A stretch of 64,000 nt of DNA from Spiroplasma chrysopicola DF-1. Its GTDB lineage: Bacteria; Bacillota_I; Bacilli_A; Mycoplasmatales; Mycoplasmataceae. Positions 43,717-54,538 of this stretch are shown one piece after another (within the stretch, counting starts at the first letter, position 1; each line of letters starts with the position of its first letter). Below the pieces are notes generated by a model. That model had not been told where the DNA came from, searched no databases, and saw only the letters and a program-made list of their open reading frames with translations. The stretch lies in assembly GCF_000400935.1 (NCBI RefSeq), contig NC_021280.1, positions 868,001-932,000 on the forward strand, given 5' to 3'. The position numbers were made by a program, and so were the translations under genes.

Positions 43717-44739
43717 TTATTCTTGATATGTTTCTCGGATTTTATTAGCTAATCACTCAAGAATTTCATGAACCTTATCATATTCCAATCGTTTTGGTCC
43801 TACTAAGGCAATTCCTCCTTCTTGAACATTATCAACTTTATATGTTGTTGATAATAAGGCAACATCATCATTGCCATTATCAAGTTGGATTTCATTACCA
43901 ATTTGAATTGAAACAGCATTACTTTTACCATTTTGAACTTTTTTAAAAAAGTTAAACGGTGAAACATTTTCAATAAACTGAATAATTTGTTTAATTCGTT
44001 CTGGATTATTATATTCAGGATTTTGTAACATATACTGCATCCCATGGGTTGAATATGATGGTTTAATAATACTTGTTAAGGCATTAGCAAATTGTTTTAA
44101 AATATATTCATGGTGTTGAACTTGTTGTTCTAAAATTGGGCGAATCACCTCAAATTTAGCTGATAATTCATTTAATTTGGTATTTTCCAACCGCGTATTA
44201 AATAATTCAATTGAAATTTGTAAGTCTTCAATTGAAATATTATCATCAATTGTGAACAACTTGTTTTGAACATGGCCATTTGATAAAACAAAGATAATTA
44301 AAGTTTGTTTATCTGAAATTGGTAATAACTCCAATTTTTTTAACCGTTCTTCTTGAAAGTTAGGTCCAACAACTACTGTTGTTAAATTTGTCATTTCACT
44401 AAGAATTTGGCCTGTTTGATCTAAAATATCATTAATTGTCATATTTCGGTTTGAAAACAATAACTCAATCCGGTTTTTAATATCATCAATATTTTTACTA
44501 TGCATTAAATTATCAACATAATAACGATAACCTTTTGTTGAAGGAATTCGTCCTGAAGAAGCATGTTCTTTTTCTAAAAAACCCTCTTTTTCAAGTAATG
44601 CACAATCATTGCGAATTGTTGCCGAAGAAGCATCAATTAAATCTGCTTCCATTATTGTTTTACTACCAACTGGCTGTGCTGTTTTTGTATATTCCTCAAC
44701 AATAATCTTTAGAATATTAGCTTGTCGTGATGTTAACAT
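43717..44739 (-). CDS. hrcA: Heat-inducible repressor HrcA
   Basis: The protein has 340 residues. The N-terminal winged helix has TSRQANILKIIVEEYTKT and SSATIRNDCALLEKEGFLEK, and the KGYRYYVDNLM segment is a family hallmark. HrcA binds CIRCE operators and represses the chaperone genes until heat or unfolded protein draws GroE or DnaK away. A CIRCE-like site lies over its own promoter and a clear CIRCE lies in front of clpB, so it should control both units. The ATG at 44739 follows AAAGGAGGTG. A TGA Trp occurs ten codons before the TAA. Confidence 0.95.
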
Positions 44740-44774
44740 ATCAGCACCTCCTTTTCCAAATAATATTCTGGCAA

Positions 44775-44794
44775 TTAACACTATTTAGTGCTAA
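44775..44794 (-). promoter_or_regulatory. Second inverted repeat at the hrcA start site
   Basis: TTAGCACT, four bases, AGTGTTAA on the minus strand. The half-site matches CIRCE but the spacer is 4 instead of 9. It begins about where transcription from the TATAAT box at 44802-44807 should start. Confidence 0.45.
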
Positions 44795-44801
44795 CAATAA
44801 C

Positions 44802-44836
44802 ATTATAAATTATCATTTCAATAATTCAAGTGCTAA
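44802..44836 (-). promoter_or_regulatory. hrcA operon promoter with degenerate CIRCE
   Basis: Promoter on the minus strand: TTGAAT (44824-44829), 16-base spacer, TATAAT (44802-44807). The CIRCE-like operator (44810-44836) is TTAGCACTT, nine bases, AAATGATAA; the second arm has two mismatches. The operator covers the -35 box, and its first arm contains the clpB stop codon TAG. Confidence 0.65.
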
Positions 44837-46974
44837 TTTAATTTTGTGCTGGTTTTTATTACTAATTCTTTATTATCAACATCAATTGTGTATGAATTAT
44901 CTTCTTTAATTTCTTCGGTAATAATTGCGCGAGCAATTAGCGTTTCAATGTTGCGTTGAATATAACGTTTGATTGGTCGAGCCCCAAATTCCCGATCATA
45001 ACCTTCAGTAATGATCTTTTCTAAAACAGCTTCGGAAAATACTAATCGAATATTTTTATTTGTTTCAATTCGTTGTGTTAATTCCCCTAATTCTTTTTCA
45101 ACAATCTCTTTAATAATTTCTTTTGATAAAGCACTAAAGACAATAACATTATCAATACGGTTTAAAAACTCTGGTTTGAAATGTTTTGCTAATTCTTTTT
45201 GAATTTTCACCCCAACCCCTTCATTGTTTTCATTTAATAAATATTCTGATCCAATATTTGAAGTCATAATAATGATTGTATTTTTAAAGTCAACGGTTTT
45301 ACCAAGGCCATCAGTAATACGACCATCATCTAAAATTTGTAATAAAATGTTTAATACTTCAGGATTAGCTTTTTCAATTTCATCAAATAACACAATTGAA
45401 TATGGGTTACGACGAACGGCTTCTGTTAATTGTCCTCCTTGTTCATAACCAACATAGCCCGGAGGTGCTCCAATTAAGCGGCTTACGGCATGTTTTTCCA
45501 TATATTCTGACATATCTAGTCGCACCATTTGTTTTTCTGAATTAAATAAGACATATGCCAAACTACGAGCAATTTCTGTTTTACCAACTCCAGTTGGTCC
45601 TAAAAAAAGAAAACTTCCAATTGGTTTGTCAGGGTCTTTAATGCCACTACGGCTTCTTAAGATTGCATCAGCAACAGCTTCAATTGCTTCATTTTGACCA
45701 CGGACTCTTTTTCGTAAAATTTTATTTAAATTTAATAATTTACTTTTTTCTTTTTCAACTAAGCGATCAACAGGAATCCCTGTTCATTTGCCAACAATTT
45801 TAGCGATATCACGTTCTGTCACATCTTCTTTTAATAAATGTGATTCCGAAGCCATCTGTTCTTCTTGGTGTAATTTTTCTTCTAATGCTGGTAATAATGA
45901 ATATTTAATTTCCCCAGCACGATTAAAGTCCCCTGTTAACTGGGCTAAATCTAGTTCTTTTTTTAATTTTTCAACTTGTGATTTAACTTCTTTTAGATTT
46001 TTGATGGCATTTTTTTCACTATTTCATTGCGCTTCTAGTTTTTCTTGTTTTACTTTTAATGGCGCTAATTCTGTTTCAATATCAGCTAAACGACCTTTTG
46101 AAATTTGATCAGCTTCTTTTTGCAACGCTGCTTTTTCAATTTCTAACTGAATAATTTTACGATTTAATGTATCTAATTCTGTTGGAACTGAGGCAATTTC
46201 CGTTTTAATTGTCGCTGATGCTTCATCAACTAAATCAATTGCTTTATCAGGTAAAAAACGATCACTAATATAACGTGAAGATAAGTTAACCGCCGCAACT
46301 AAAGCATTATCATGGATCTTAACCCCATGATAAGTTTCAAAACGCTCTTTTAATCCCCGCAAAATTGATATACTTTCTTCAATGGTTGGTTCATTAACCA
46401 TTACTTTTTGAAATCTTCGTTCTAACGCCGCATCTTTTTCAATGTATAAGCGATGTTCATCTAAAGTTGTGGCCCCGATACAGTGTAGTTCACCACGGGC
46501 CAACATTGGTTTTAATAAGTTTCCAGCGTCCATGCTTCCTTGCGTTTTACCTGCTCCAACAATTAAGTGTAGCTCATCAATAAATAAGATAATTTCTCCA
46601 TTTGATTCTTTAACTTTATTCATAATAGCTTTTAATCGTTCTTCAAATTCCCCTTGGAATTTAGCCCCAGCAATTAAAGCTCCCATATCTAATTCATAAA
46701 TTACTTTATTTTTTAAATTACTTGGAACATCTCCTTTAATAATACGTTGGGCTAAGCCTTCAACGATGGCTGTTTTCCCAACCCCTGGTTCCCCAATTAA
46801 AACGGGATTATTTTTAGTTTTCCGTGATAAAATTCGAATAACACGATTGATTTCATCATCACGGCCAATAATTGGTTCTAATTTACCAATACTTGCCTCT
46901 TTATTTAAGTTTTTGGTAAATTTTTCAAGAATTTTTGGATCTTTGCCTGGTTCATACTGTTGTTGAAATTCCAT
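44833..46974 (-). CDS. clpB: ClpB disaggregase without N-terminal domain
   Basis: The protein has 713 residues, about 150 fewer than E. coli ClpB. It begins with [17 protein letters not shown] and so lacks the N-terminal substrate domain; short ClpB forms are known in other bacteria. AAA-1 has Walker [15 protein letters not shown] and Walker [10 protein letters not shown] middle coiled coil follows (residues 290-410). AAA-2 has Walker [14 protein letters not shown], the pore loop [12 protein letters not shown] and Walker [10 protein letters not shown]. It rescues aggregated proteins with DnaK. The ATG at 46974 follows GGGAGG, and a CIRCE lies just upstream. Confidence 0.95.
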
Positions 46975-46991
46975 AATACCTACCTCCCTAG

Positions 46992-47018
46992 TTAGCACTC
47001 GTTTATTATGATTGCTAA
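46992..47018 (-). promoter_or_regulatory. CIRCE operator of clpB
   Basis: TTAGCAATC, nine bases, GAGTGCTAA on the minus strand, against the consensus TTAGCACTC-N9-GAGTGCTAA (two mismatches in one arm). It lies between the promoter and the ribosome site. Confidence 0.88.
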
Positions 47019-47027
47019 TATATCTTA

Positions 47028-47055
47028 ATCATAGCAGATATTCTAGCAAATACAA
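47028..47055 (-). promoter_or_regulatory. Promoter of clpB
   Basis: On the minus strand TTGTAT (47050-47055), 16-base spacer, TATGAT (47028-47033). The CIRCE begins about ten bases downstream, so a bound HrcA would block initiation. Confidence 0.65.
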
Positions 47056-47140
47056 GGTATTACTGCTAAAATTATCAAAATTTTCCAATTATAATAAATA
47101 TTGGATATAATTAATGTGGAAATAGTAAGGTGGGATAACA

Positions 47141-48001
47141 ATGCAATTACAACATTTAAATAAGAAGCGCTTAATTTTAATTGACCTTGATGGCACAACA
47201 TTAATGAATGATGGAGTAACAATTCACCCAACAACATTAACTGTCTTACAAAAAGCGACAATGGATGGTCATAAAGTTTGTATCATTACTGGACGCCCAT
47301 ACCGGGCAAGTATTCGTTTTTATCGTCAATTAGGCTTAGATACACTATTAAATAATTTTGATGGTGGTCATATTCATGATCCGTTAAAACGAGAATTTAA
47401 ACGAATTGTCTTTTCAATTTCCTATGATGTTATTATTGGGATCATAAATCATCCCAATATTATTGGTAAACTTGATAACTTACTAATTGAGCACTATGAC
47501 AAAGCAATTTGTTGAAAAAAAGATGCCACAATTGAAAACTATTTTCATCTTGATAATGAAATTGATGATGAATATTTTATTGCTAACCCTTATGAACTAT
47601 GACGTGGTCCTGCTAGTAATATGGCCTTATATCTTAAAGATGAAAAAGACAAAGATACAATTTTTCGGGCTTTAGAAAATTATAAAAATTCAGTTCATGC
47701 CCACATTGGGGCAAAAAGTAACGATGGTAAATTAATGATTAATATTACTAATAAAATTGTTTCAAAAGGTTTTACCGCTGTTATTTTAGCCCAATACTAT
47801 AATGTTGATATTCGTGATGTGATTGCTTTTGGTGATGAGTTGAATGATCAACAAATGTTAGAAGCTGTTGGCTACGGGGTGGCCATGAAAAATGGTAATG
47901 ACGCCCTAAAAACTGTAGCACGGGGAATTACCCATTTAACTAATGAAGAAGGTGGGGTTGGTCACTATTTAGAAAAACTACTGGCTGGAGAAGAAGTATA
48001 A
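47141..48001 (+). CDS. HAD-superfamily Cof-type phosphatase
   Basis: The protein has 286 residues. Motif I is LILIDLDGTTLMN with the nucleophile Asp, motif II is VCIITGRPYR, and motif IV is VIAFGDELNDQQML followed by G-Y-G-V-A-M-K-N-G-N. The cap between them is of the Cof type. These enzymes dephosphorylate small phosphorylated metabolites; the substrate is not evident. Two TGA Trp codons break the frame. The ATG follows AAGGTGGG. A TATAAT box lies about 30 bases upstream (near 47103). It is divergent from clpB and ends in a terminator shared with the protease gene. Confidence 0.87.
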
Positions 48002-48034
48002 AAAAATAGGTTTAGTTATTAAACCTATTTTTTT
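48001..48034. terminator. Bidirectional terminator between Cof phosphatase and protease genes
   Basis: Arms AAAAAATAGGTTTA and TAAACCTATTTTTTT enclose a short loop. It ends both convergent genes, overlapping the plus-strand stop and the minus-strand stop at 48033. Confidence 0.85.
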
Positions 48035-49175
48035 ATGATAATAAATAATTATCTTTTAAAGCACTAGTAAAAAATTCATTTAAAATTTCTCAATTTAGTC
48101 CTTTTTTATCGTCTGGTGTTAAAAATCATTGGACAAAAGATTCAGCAAATAATTCACTATTCCCCCCATAATTTTTAACTCCACTACGGCCATATTCTGA
48201 CTGAACAAATGATCATGCTGCTAATGTTTGTTGTTTGGGAAAAGCGCTACTAATTCCTGCTCGTTCCCCTAAATATTTGACAAGATAATCATTAGGATCA
48301 ACTTTATTAACATATATTTCGACATCGCCCCCAATTGAATCTAACTTTGAACAAACACCTGGTTTGGGATTAAAATTACTATGAATTAAATTACGGCTTC
48401 CTTTTAAAATATATGCAAAATTAGCTAACGCATGTCCTGTTTCATGAACAACTACTTCACTATTATCGGGAGCCGCTCATCATCCTTGATCATACTGTTT
48501 TTTTGAAAGACTGGCCTGACCAACTAAAGGTCCAAAGACAATACATTGGAAAAATCCGCGGCGATCAGCTAACCTATTAGTATAAGCTATAGAGTCTTCA
48601 AGCACATCTAATATTTGAATATTATAAAGTAATTTTTCAAACATTTCTTGACCATATAGGTTATAAAAAGCATTATAGAATTTTAAGATATTATTTTTAA
48701 AATTCACTTGATCCCCAAAATCTGCTTGTTGACTTAAACTTGTCAATTCATATTGATAATAGCTATTATTTCTTAAGGCTTGTTCAATTTGTCTTAGGTC
48801 GGTAAATTTTGGGTTACTAACTAATTTATTAAAATTATTAACCGCTTGCGAACTAGCCTTATAAATCATGTTGCTTTCACAACGTTTAATTAAAGCAACA
48901 TCATCGTTATTAATGTCAGGAACAACTCGATGCTGATTGTTTAAAATTAGATTGTCGGATGCCAATTGATTTAATAATTCTTCTGAATTATTTTCTCGAC
49001 TTAAATCGACTTTTTCTGAACTATGATTTTGATATAGTAGACAATTTGTTGCATAAGGATTTTGTTGACTTGCGACACTAGTAAAGTACCAGACAACAAT
49101 CCCAATAATTGTCCCAGCAACAATTGCTGAAACTAAAATAATTATTAAAACTAAATTTTTTGTAGTTTTAACCAT
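48033..49175 (-). CDS. Membrane-anchored HExxH zinc metallopeptidase-like protein
   Basis: The protein has 380 residues. One N-terminal helix (residues 9-32) follows a short basic start, so the rest should face outside. Residues 244-248 are HETGH in VVVHETGHALANFAY, the zinc site of gluzincin peptidases. About 95 residues later, SELFAESFVQW supplies acidic residues that could be the third ligand; a similar S-E-x-F-A-E-x-F pattern is known in anthrax lethal-factor-like peptidases. The Trp-Trp pair just before the motif is TGA-TGA, so the motif is invisible in a standard reading. No close family is recognised. Substrates may be host or surface proteins; this is inference. The gene has its own promoter region and terminator. 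Confidence 0.75.
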
Positions 49176-49225
49176 CTTTTTTTCCCCCTTTAAAAATAAT
49201 TTTTACGCTTGAATAACTTAATTTA

Positions 49226-50032
49226 TTATATTACATTAAATAATTCTGGATAAATATTTTCATACATATTTAAACTACTAATTAATTTAATGGTACTTCT
49301 TGCTAATTTAACTTTTGGTAACAAAATATTTTGCTGTAAATGACTAAGTTTATGGGCGCTAACAACTGGCTGAATATTAAAATATTTAACTCATAATAAG
49401 ATTAGCTGAAAAACAGTACAATTATATTTTTCAGCTTCTGCTTGTAAAGTTTTTTGTGATAATAAACCGCTACATTTTAAACCTCTCAACACCGCATAAC
49501 CCTGAACTAAAATATTTTTATTTTGACAAAATTAAATCCGGTCTCATCGTTGGTTAAATGGGCTAAATTCTATTTGATTAATTTCAGGATAGCAGCCTGT
49601 TTTGGCATATAATAATTTAATCATATCTTTGTCAAAATTGCTAACTCCAACCGTCCGGATTAATCCTGCTTTTTTAAGGGTCAATAACTCTTGATAAGCT
49701 TTAATTGTTGCTTCAAAATTAAGACTAGGATGATGTAATAAAACAATATCCAAATAATCTAATTGCAGATTTTCTAATGCTTGGTAGACAACTTTTTTAG
49801 TTTGATTTTTCTCAACACTATGAGCACTTATTTTTGTCGCAATAATTAAGTCTGTGCGCTCATGATGGGTTTCATTAAGATAATGCTTAATTGCTCGCCC
49901 GATTATTTTCTCATTTTGATATTCTTCCGCGCTATCAATTATTTCATACCCATTTTTTAAAGCATTAATAATGACATTTTCATCTTCAATGTCCATAGTT
50001 CCCAACACAACTTTTTCCACTTGGTTCAACAT
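49226..50032 (-). pseudogene. Aldo/keto reductase interrupted by one in-frame TAA
   Basis: The frame starts at an ATG at 50032 after TGGAGG and shows good AKR features: SAEEYQNE (Tyr site), IATKIS (Lys), LLHHPS (His) and VGVSNFDKD. At codon 167 (49532-49534) there is a TAA. The same frame then continues for another 101 codons with an AKR-like C-terminal part (FCQNKNILVQGYAVLRG, then a Q-L-I-L-L-W-V-K strand) to a TAA at 49226. No frameshift is needed; the single nonsense codon is the only defect. Full length would be 268 residues, as expected. The catalytic residues lie before the stop, but half the barrel would be missing. An intact paralogue is at 7691-8521. Confidence 0.8.
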
Positions 50033-50077
50033 TTTAATACCTCCATCTATTAATTAATAATAAATTTAGTACTATTG

Positions 50078-51064
50078 TTACTTACTATAATGAACTAATA
50101 ATTCATCCATTGTTTTTCTAATTGGATATTTTGAAATGATTTGATGATAAATATTGTTATAGCCAATAAATGAATTCACGACAAATTCATCATTTATTAC
50201 TGTTAGTGGTTTTAAAACTGTTCCACCAGTTAAACTTGCGGCAAAAAACATCGTACTTTCATCTTGAACTAAATCATGTTCAGTGAAAATTGTATTAAAA
50301 GTCAATTTTTTTTGTTGTAAGACCTTTTGTTCAATTCCAACCCGTTCTAATGTTTCTGGTTCATTTGGCCAGATTTGATCATATCCAACTAATTTTGCTC
50401 ACATTTGATGGTTTGTTGCAATTGCAAGAGAAGCCATTAAAACCCCTTCAGGGGCACCCCCAGTCCCATATAAAAAATCCGCTTTTCTTAGGGCCACATC
50501 AATAGCCCCTAACACATCTCCTTCTTTAATCAACCACACTTGAATCCCTAAGGTACGCATTTTAGCAATTATTGCTTGATGACGTGGTTTATCCAAAATA
50601 ATACATGATAAATTTGGTTTAATTGAAACTAATTTTTTAAGAATTTCAAAAATTTCTAAATTAAAATCAACATATTTTGCTAAATTTTTGCCAATAAATA
50701 ATTTTTCCATATACATTTCAGGAATTTGCAACATTGAATCTGATTTCGCAATGGCAATGCATGAAATTGAACCTTCTTCATTTTTACTAGCAGGCGAAGT
50801 TCCCTCAATTGGATCAACAGCAATATCAATTGTAATAGCTTGATTTTCCGTAAACGTTTGGCCCTGGTATAACATTGGTGCCGCATCCAATTCTCCTTCA
50901 CCAATTGCAATTTTTGCTTTAGCATTGTTATTTGTTAATAGTCTATTAATAATATCGACCGCTTTTTGATCTAGGGTATTTTTGTCATGTTTTCCAACCA
51001 ATGGTGACGCGGCAATGACAGCTAATTCAACCGCTCGTAAAAATAAAAGACTATTTGTTTCCAT
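50078..51064 (-). CDS. glpX: Class II fructose-1,6-bisphosphatase
   Basis: The protein has 328 residues. It shows the GlpX pattern: KIAIGEGELDAAPMLY, IAVDPIEGTSPAS with metal-binding Asp and Glu, GTGGAPEGVLMAS, and a C-terminal domain with AASLTGGTVL. It hydrolyses fructose 1,6-bisphosphate to fructose 6-phosphate, the reverse of phosphofructokinase. One TGA Trp at 50396 breaks a standard reading. The broken AKR gene lies 46 bases downstream in the same direction. Confidence 0.93.
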
Positions 51065-51116
51065 ACTTTTCCTCGCCCATCTAATTATTTCTTTTTTGTT
51101 ATTATAATTTAATCAT

Positions 51117-51181
51117 AAAAAAATAAGGTTTGCGCGAATAATTTTATCTTTTTAAAATTTTTTTTCGGCAAAACCTTATTT
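51117..51181 (-). terminator. Terminator of the DMT-type transporter gene
   Basis: Arms AATAAGGTTTGC and GCAAAACCTTATT with a 34-base AT-rich loop. It is followed by a T run on the minus strand, just after the stop at 51190. Confidence 0.65.
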
Positions 51182-51189
51182 ATTTTTTT

Positions 51190-52401
51190 CTATTCTTTAT
51201 TAGTTTTATCAATTAATTTATCTTTTGCTTTTTCATCATGTAAGGAATCAACCACTTCAACCTTATGAAAGAGTTCGGATAAGGCCTTACGTCAACCGAC
51301 TTCTGTAGCAAAAATAATATATTCATTAATTGAAATCAAGAAGGTACAAAAAATAATTGGAATAACATAAATTCAATAATATCATGTTGGTGGTAAAATT
51401 TCGGTTGGAACGCCAATCGCAATAAATAAGTATTGGAAGACTGGTGTTCAAAAGAACATTAATAACTGCGTTGCTGTTGTATAAGTTGGTCCCGCTTTTG
51501 ATAACCCTGAATAATACAGCATTCGCCCTGTTCCCATAATAACTCCTCCACATAAGAAGATTATTAAATATTGATAATATTGAAAATTACTAAATATTTG
51601 ATAACCAACTCAAAAACCTTGATGAGGATTATCAACTAACGCTGCGATTGGTAACCCAAAAACTAACATAATAAGCGCTGATGAACCAGTTTTAATTGAA
51701 ACTGCTTCTTTGTCAGTAAATTTAACTTTTGAGCTACGCATTAAATGTGACATTCCTAATGCTTCTAAAGAATATAATCCAGCTGTTACTAACGCTAAAC
51801 ACATTCCCCCAATTGAACTTCAACTTAACCCTTGTTCAACAGCAAAGTTAATTGACATTCCAATAATTAATGTTGTTGAAAGAATTAAAGCAATTCATGT
51901 ATATTTACTTTGACGGGCACGAAAGAAAATTATACTTCCAACTGCTGCTAAAATAACATTTAAATTTAATAATAAATTTGGGACAGTTCCATCAACTTTT
52001 CCAGCTGCATTAATTGTCATTAAGACTGCTAATTGTAAAAAAATCATTGCGAATGGTCCCCCAAGGAATCCAAATAAAATAATTAATCACGCTGTTTTAT
52101 GACGTAATTTTTTAAAATAACGAATAAAATTAGTCGGTTTATAAAATAAAAACATTACAACTGCTGCCATTATTTCTTGTATTGTTACATAAAAAGTTGT
52201 ATTTAAAGTTGAATTTAAATCACCATAACCTCCATTTGCCGGCAGGATATATAATAGTAATGGCACAAGGGAATAAATTACGGCCGCAATAAGACCATGG
52301 GAAATTCCAACAATTACTGTTTTTTTTGATTTAATTTTTTTAAACTCAGCGGCTGAAACTAACTGAGTGGCTTTTGGTTTTTCAAGTTTTCTTAGACTCA
52401 T
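51190..52401 (-). CDS. DMT/EamA-like transporter
   Basis: The protein has 403 residues with ten predicted helices in two similar halves and cytosolic ends. The order of short loops and the small-residue-rich helices resemble the drug/metabolite transporter superfamily. No ATP-binding motif is present, so it should be a secondary carrier. The basic N-terminus (FKKIKSKKT) and a charged C-terminal tail (residues 365-403; HDEKAKDKLIDKTNKE) are cytosolic. Ten or more Trp codons are TGA. The substrate is unknown. Confidence 0.65.
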
Positions 52402-52592
52402 TCTTGTTTTTTCCCTCTTCTATTTAATTTTCTATATTGTGCTTGTTTTGAAAAAAAATAATTACAATTATTTCTTATTACTATAACATAAAAAAAAATA
52501 AATAGTTAAAAATATTAAAATATTTTTACATTTTAAGCATTTTAAGCATATACTAATTATTGTATAGTTAAAGTAACTTAGGAGTCATGACG
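52402..52592. promoter_or_regulatory. Divergent promoter region
   Basis: For the plus gene TTTTAA and TATAGT (52563-52568) with a 17-base spacer, then AGGAG at 52580-52584. For the minus gene a TATAGT box lies about 80 bases before its ATG. The stretch ATTTTAAGCATTTTAAGCAT is a short direct repeat upstream of the plus promoter. Confidence 0.45.
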
Positions 52593-53960
52593 GTGGAAAA
52601 GAAACGAAAAATTACCCAACAAGAATATGAAAATATTAAAGAAAATATTCGCCAAGCACAAAAAACCTTAAAACATTGTATTAATCAAACTGAATTAACA
52701 CGAAAAAATATCAAAAAACGATTGGCAAAATTAGAAGCAAATCCTGATCAAAAAAAAGAATTTAAACTGAAAGTTGCTCTTGAACAATTAAAAATTACAG
52801 AAAAAAGCACAATTAATAAATTAGTTGAAAAGATTGTTGAATACGAACAAGAATTAATTATTGCTGAAAATTACTTAAATATTAAAAATCCGATTGCCGT
52901 TTTAAAACCCAATTATAAAAGCAAAAAAGAGAAAATTCCCTTTTCATTAAAAAAATATTTTCAAGTCACAAACTGAAAAAATTATGGTTATATATTTTTA
53001 GCAGCTTTAATTGCAACAATTGCTTTTGATTATTTCTTTTCACCAAGTCGAATTTTGCCTCCCGGAATTGGAGCCCTAGGACGTATTTTTGCCCAATTTA
53101 TTTTTCCACCATTAAGTATTGATAATATCAATAATTCTAATCTACTATATTACATCTTTTTTATTGTCTTAAATATTCCTTTAATTATTTTTAGTTGAAA
53201 GGTTCTTGGTGTTAGTTTTACTCTTAAAAGTCTAATGTATATGATTGGTCAAATCCTATTTCATATTATTATTAATGGGATTGGCTCATATCATGGTATT
53301 CCTTATCTTAATTCAAATGACTTTTACTTTTTACAAAATCTAAATACAATAAAAGATCAAACAATCCTTGACCTATGAATTTTCTTTTTTGGATTAATTG
53401 GAGCTATTTTAACTGGTATTGCTTATGGAATGTTATATAAAGTTGGTTCTTGCCCAGGAGGAACCGACTTTATTAATAACTATATTGCTCGAAAAAAAGA
53501 AAAACCAATTGGTAATATTTCAATTTTGGTTAATAGCATAATACTATTAGGGTCTTGAGCAATTAGCTATGGGATTAAATCAAATACACCTAACCCTAGT
53601 TTTGGTCTTTACTACTTCTCAGCCCCACTCTTTGCTTCATTTATGGTTATTTTTATTACTGGTTTGGTTGCCAACAAAATTTTCCCTCGCTATCGTAATA
53701 CAACATTATTTATTATTTCCGAAAAACCAATTCTTGTTTCAGACCGATTAAAAACAAAAGGAATTCATAATCAATGCGCTTGAAAAGTAGATTGAACATT
53801 TGATGATAATATTAGAGATGATAGTATTCTAATTATGATTACAATTCCGCTAGTTTTTTTTCGGGAAATAAAAGAAACTGTTCTACTAGCTGACCCTGGA
53901 GCCATTATTCGTTCCCAATCAGCATATAAAATTGGGGAAATGCCCCGGGATAAAAAATAA
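52593..53960 (+). CDS. YitT-family membrane protein with coiled-coil N-terminus
   Basis: About 455 residues. The first 130 residues are soluble, highly charged and coiled-coil-like (Lys/Glu/Gln-rich). Then come five to six helices of the YitT (DUF161) type with GSCPGGTDFINNYIA, and a C-terminal DUF2179-like domain (IISEKPILVSDRLKTKG ... DPGAIIRSQSAY). Family function is unknown. An AGGAG at 52580-52584 is two bases from the ATG at 52587 but eight from the GTG at 52593, so I prefer GTG. Eight or so TGA Trp codons follow. The CobO-like gene starts 12 bases after its stop. Confidence 0.8.
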
Positions 53961-53972
53961 GGAGAAGTATAA

Positions 53973-54512
53973 ATGAAATTAAAAGGCTATACCCATATTT
54001 ATTATGGCAATGGAAAAGGAAAAACTTCTATTTTAAACGGTATGACAATTCGAGCCCTTGGCTATCACTGAAATGTTAAATATTTACGATTTTTAAAAAA
54101 TCGTCAATCAGGGGAAATGCTTTTCTTTGAAGAAATTAAGCATCCAAATTTAGAAATTAAAAATTATTATTCTTCTAATACAAAGTTTTTTTGAGAAATG
54201 AATGATGAAGAAAAGGCGATATTAAAAACCGAAATGCGATTAGGCTTTGAAGAATTAAAAGAACTATCTCAGCAAGAAAATATTGATTTAATTATTGTTG
54301 ATGAATTATTAGGATGTATTGTTAATGAATTAATCACTGAAGAAGAATTAATTGCTGTAATAAAGAATAAAAATCCAAAAATTGAAATGGCTTTTTCAGG
54401 TCATCATATGACCCCAACTTTAGCTAGTGCTGTTGACTTAATTAGTTTTGTTTCTGCTGAAAAACACTATTTTTACGATAAAGTTCCTGCTCGTAAAGGA
54501 ATTGAATTTTAA
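53973..54512 (+). CDS. CobO/BtuR-type ATP:corrinoid adenosyltransferase-like protein
   Basis: The protein has 179 residues, the usual size for CobO/BtuR. The P-loop is YYGNGKGKTS (residues 11-19), the family's variant Walker A. The conserved D-E motif is in LIIVDELLGCIV, and the late S-G-H-H pattern (AFSGHHMTP) matches the TGR-like end of CobO proteins. The enzyme adenosylates cob(I)alamin or cobinamide. No other cobalamin gene is seen in this window, so the actual substrate is open. It follows the YitT gene by 12 bases with AAGGAG in between, so the pair is one transcript. Two TGA Trp codons. Confidence 0.8.
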
Positions 54513-54538
54513 AAGTCCGAGAAATTTCTCGGACTTTT
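54511..54538. terminator. Bidirectional terminator between cobO-like gene and pepF
   Basis: A perfect palindrome with 14-base arms (AAAAGTCCGAGAAA and complement). It begins at the cobO-like stop and abuts the pepF stop at 54538. Confidence 0.88.

Noticed and set aside
45788-46108. Plus-strand open frames inside clpB, dnaK, pnp, plsX and rnc
   Set aside because: They are antisense shadows of genes with clear family motifs, are Ser/Leu-rich, and have no ribosome sites.
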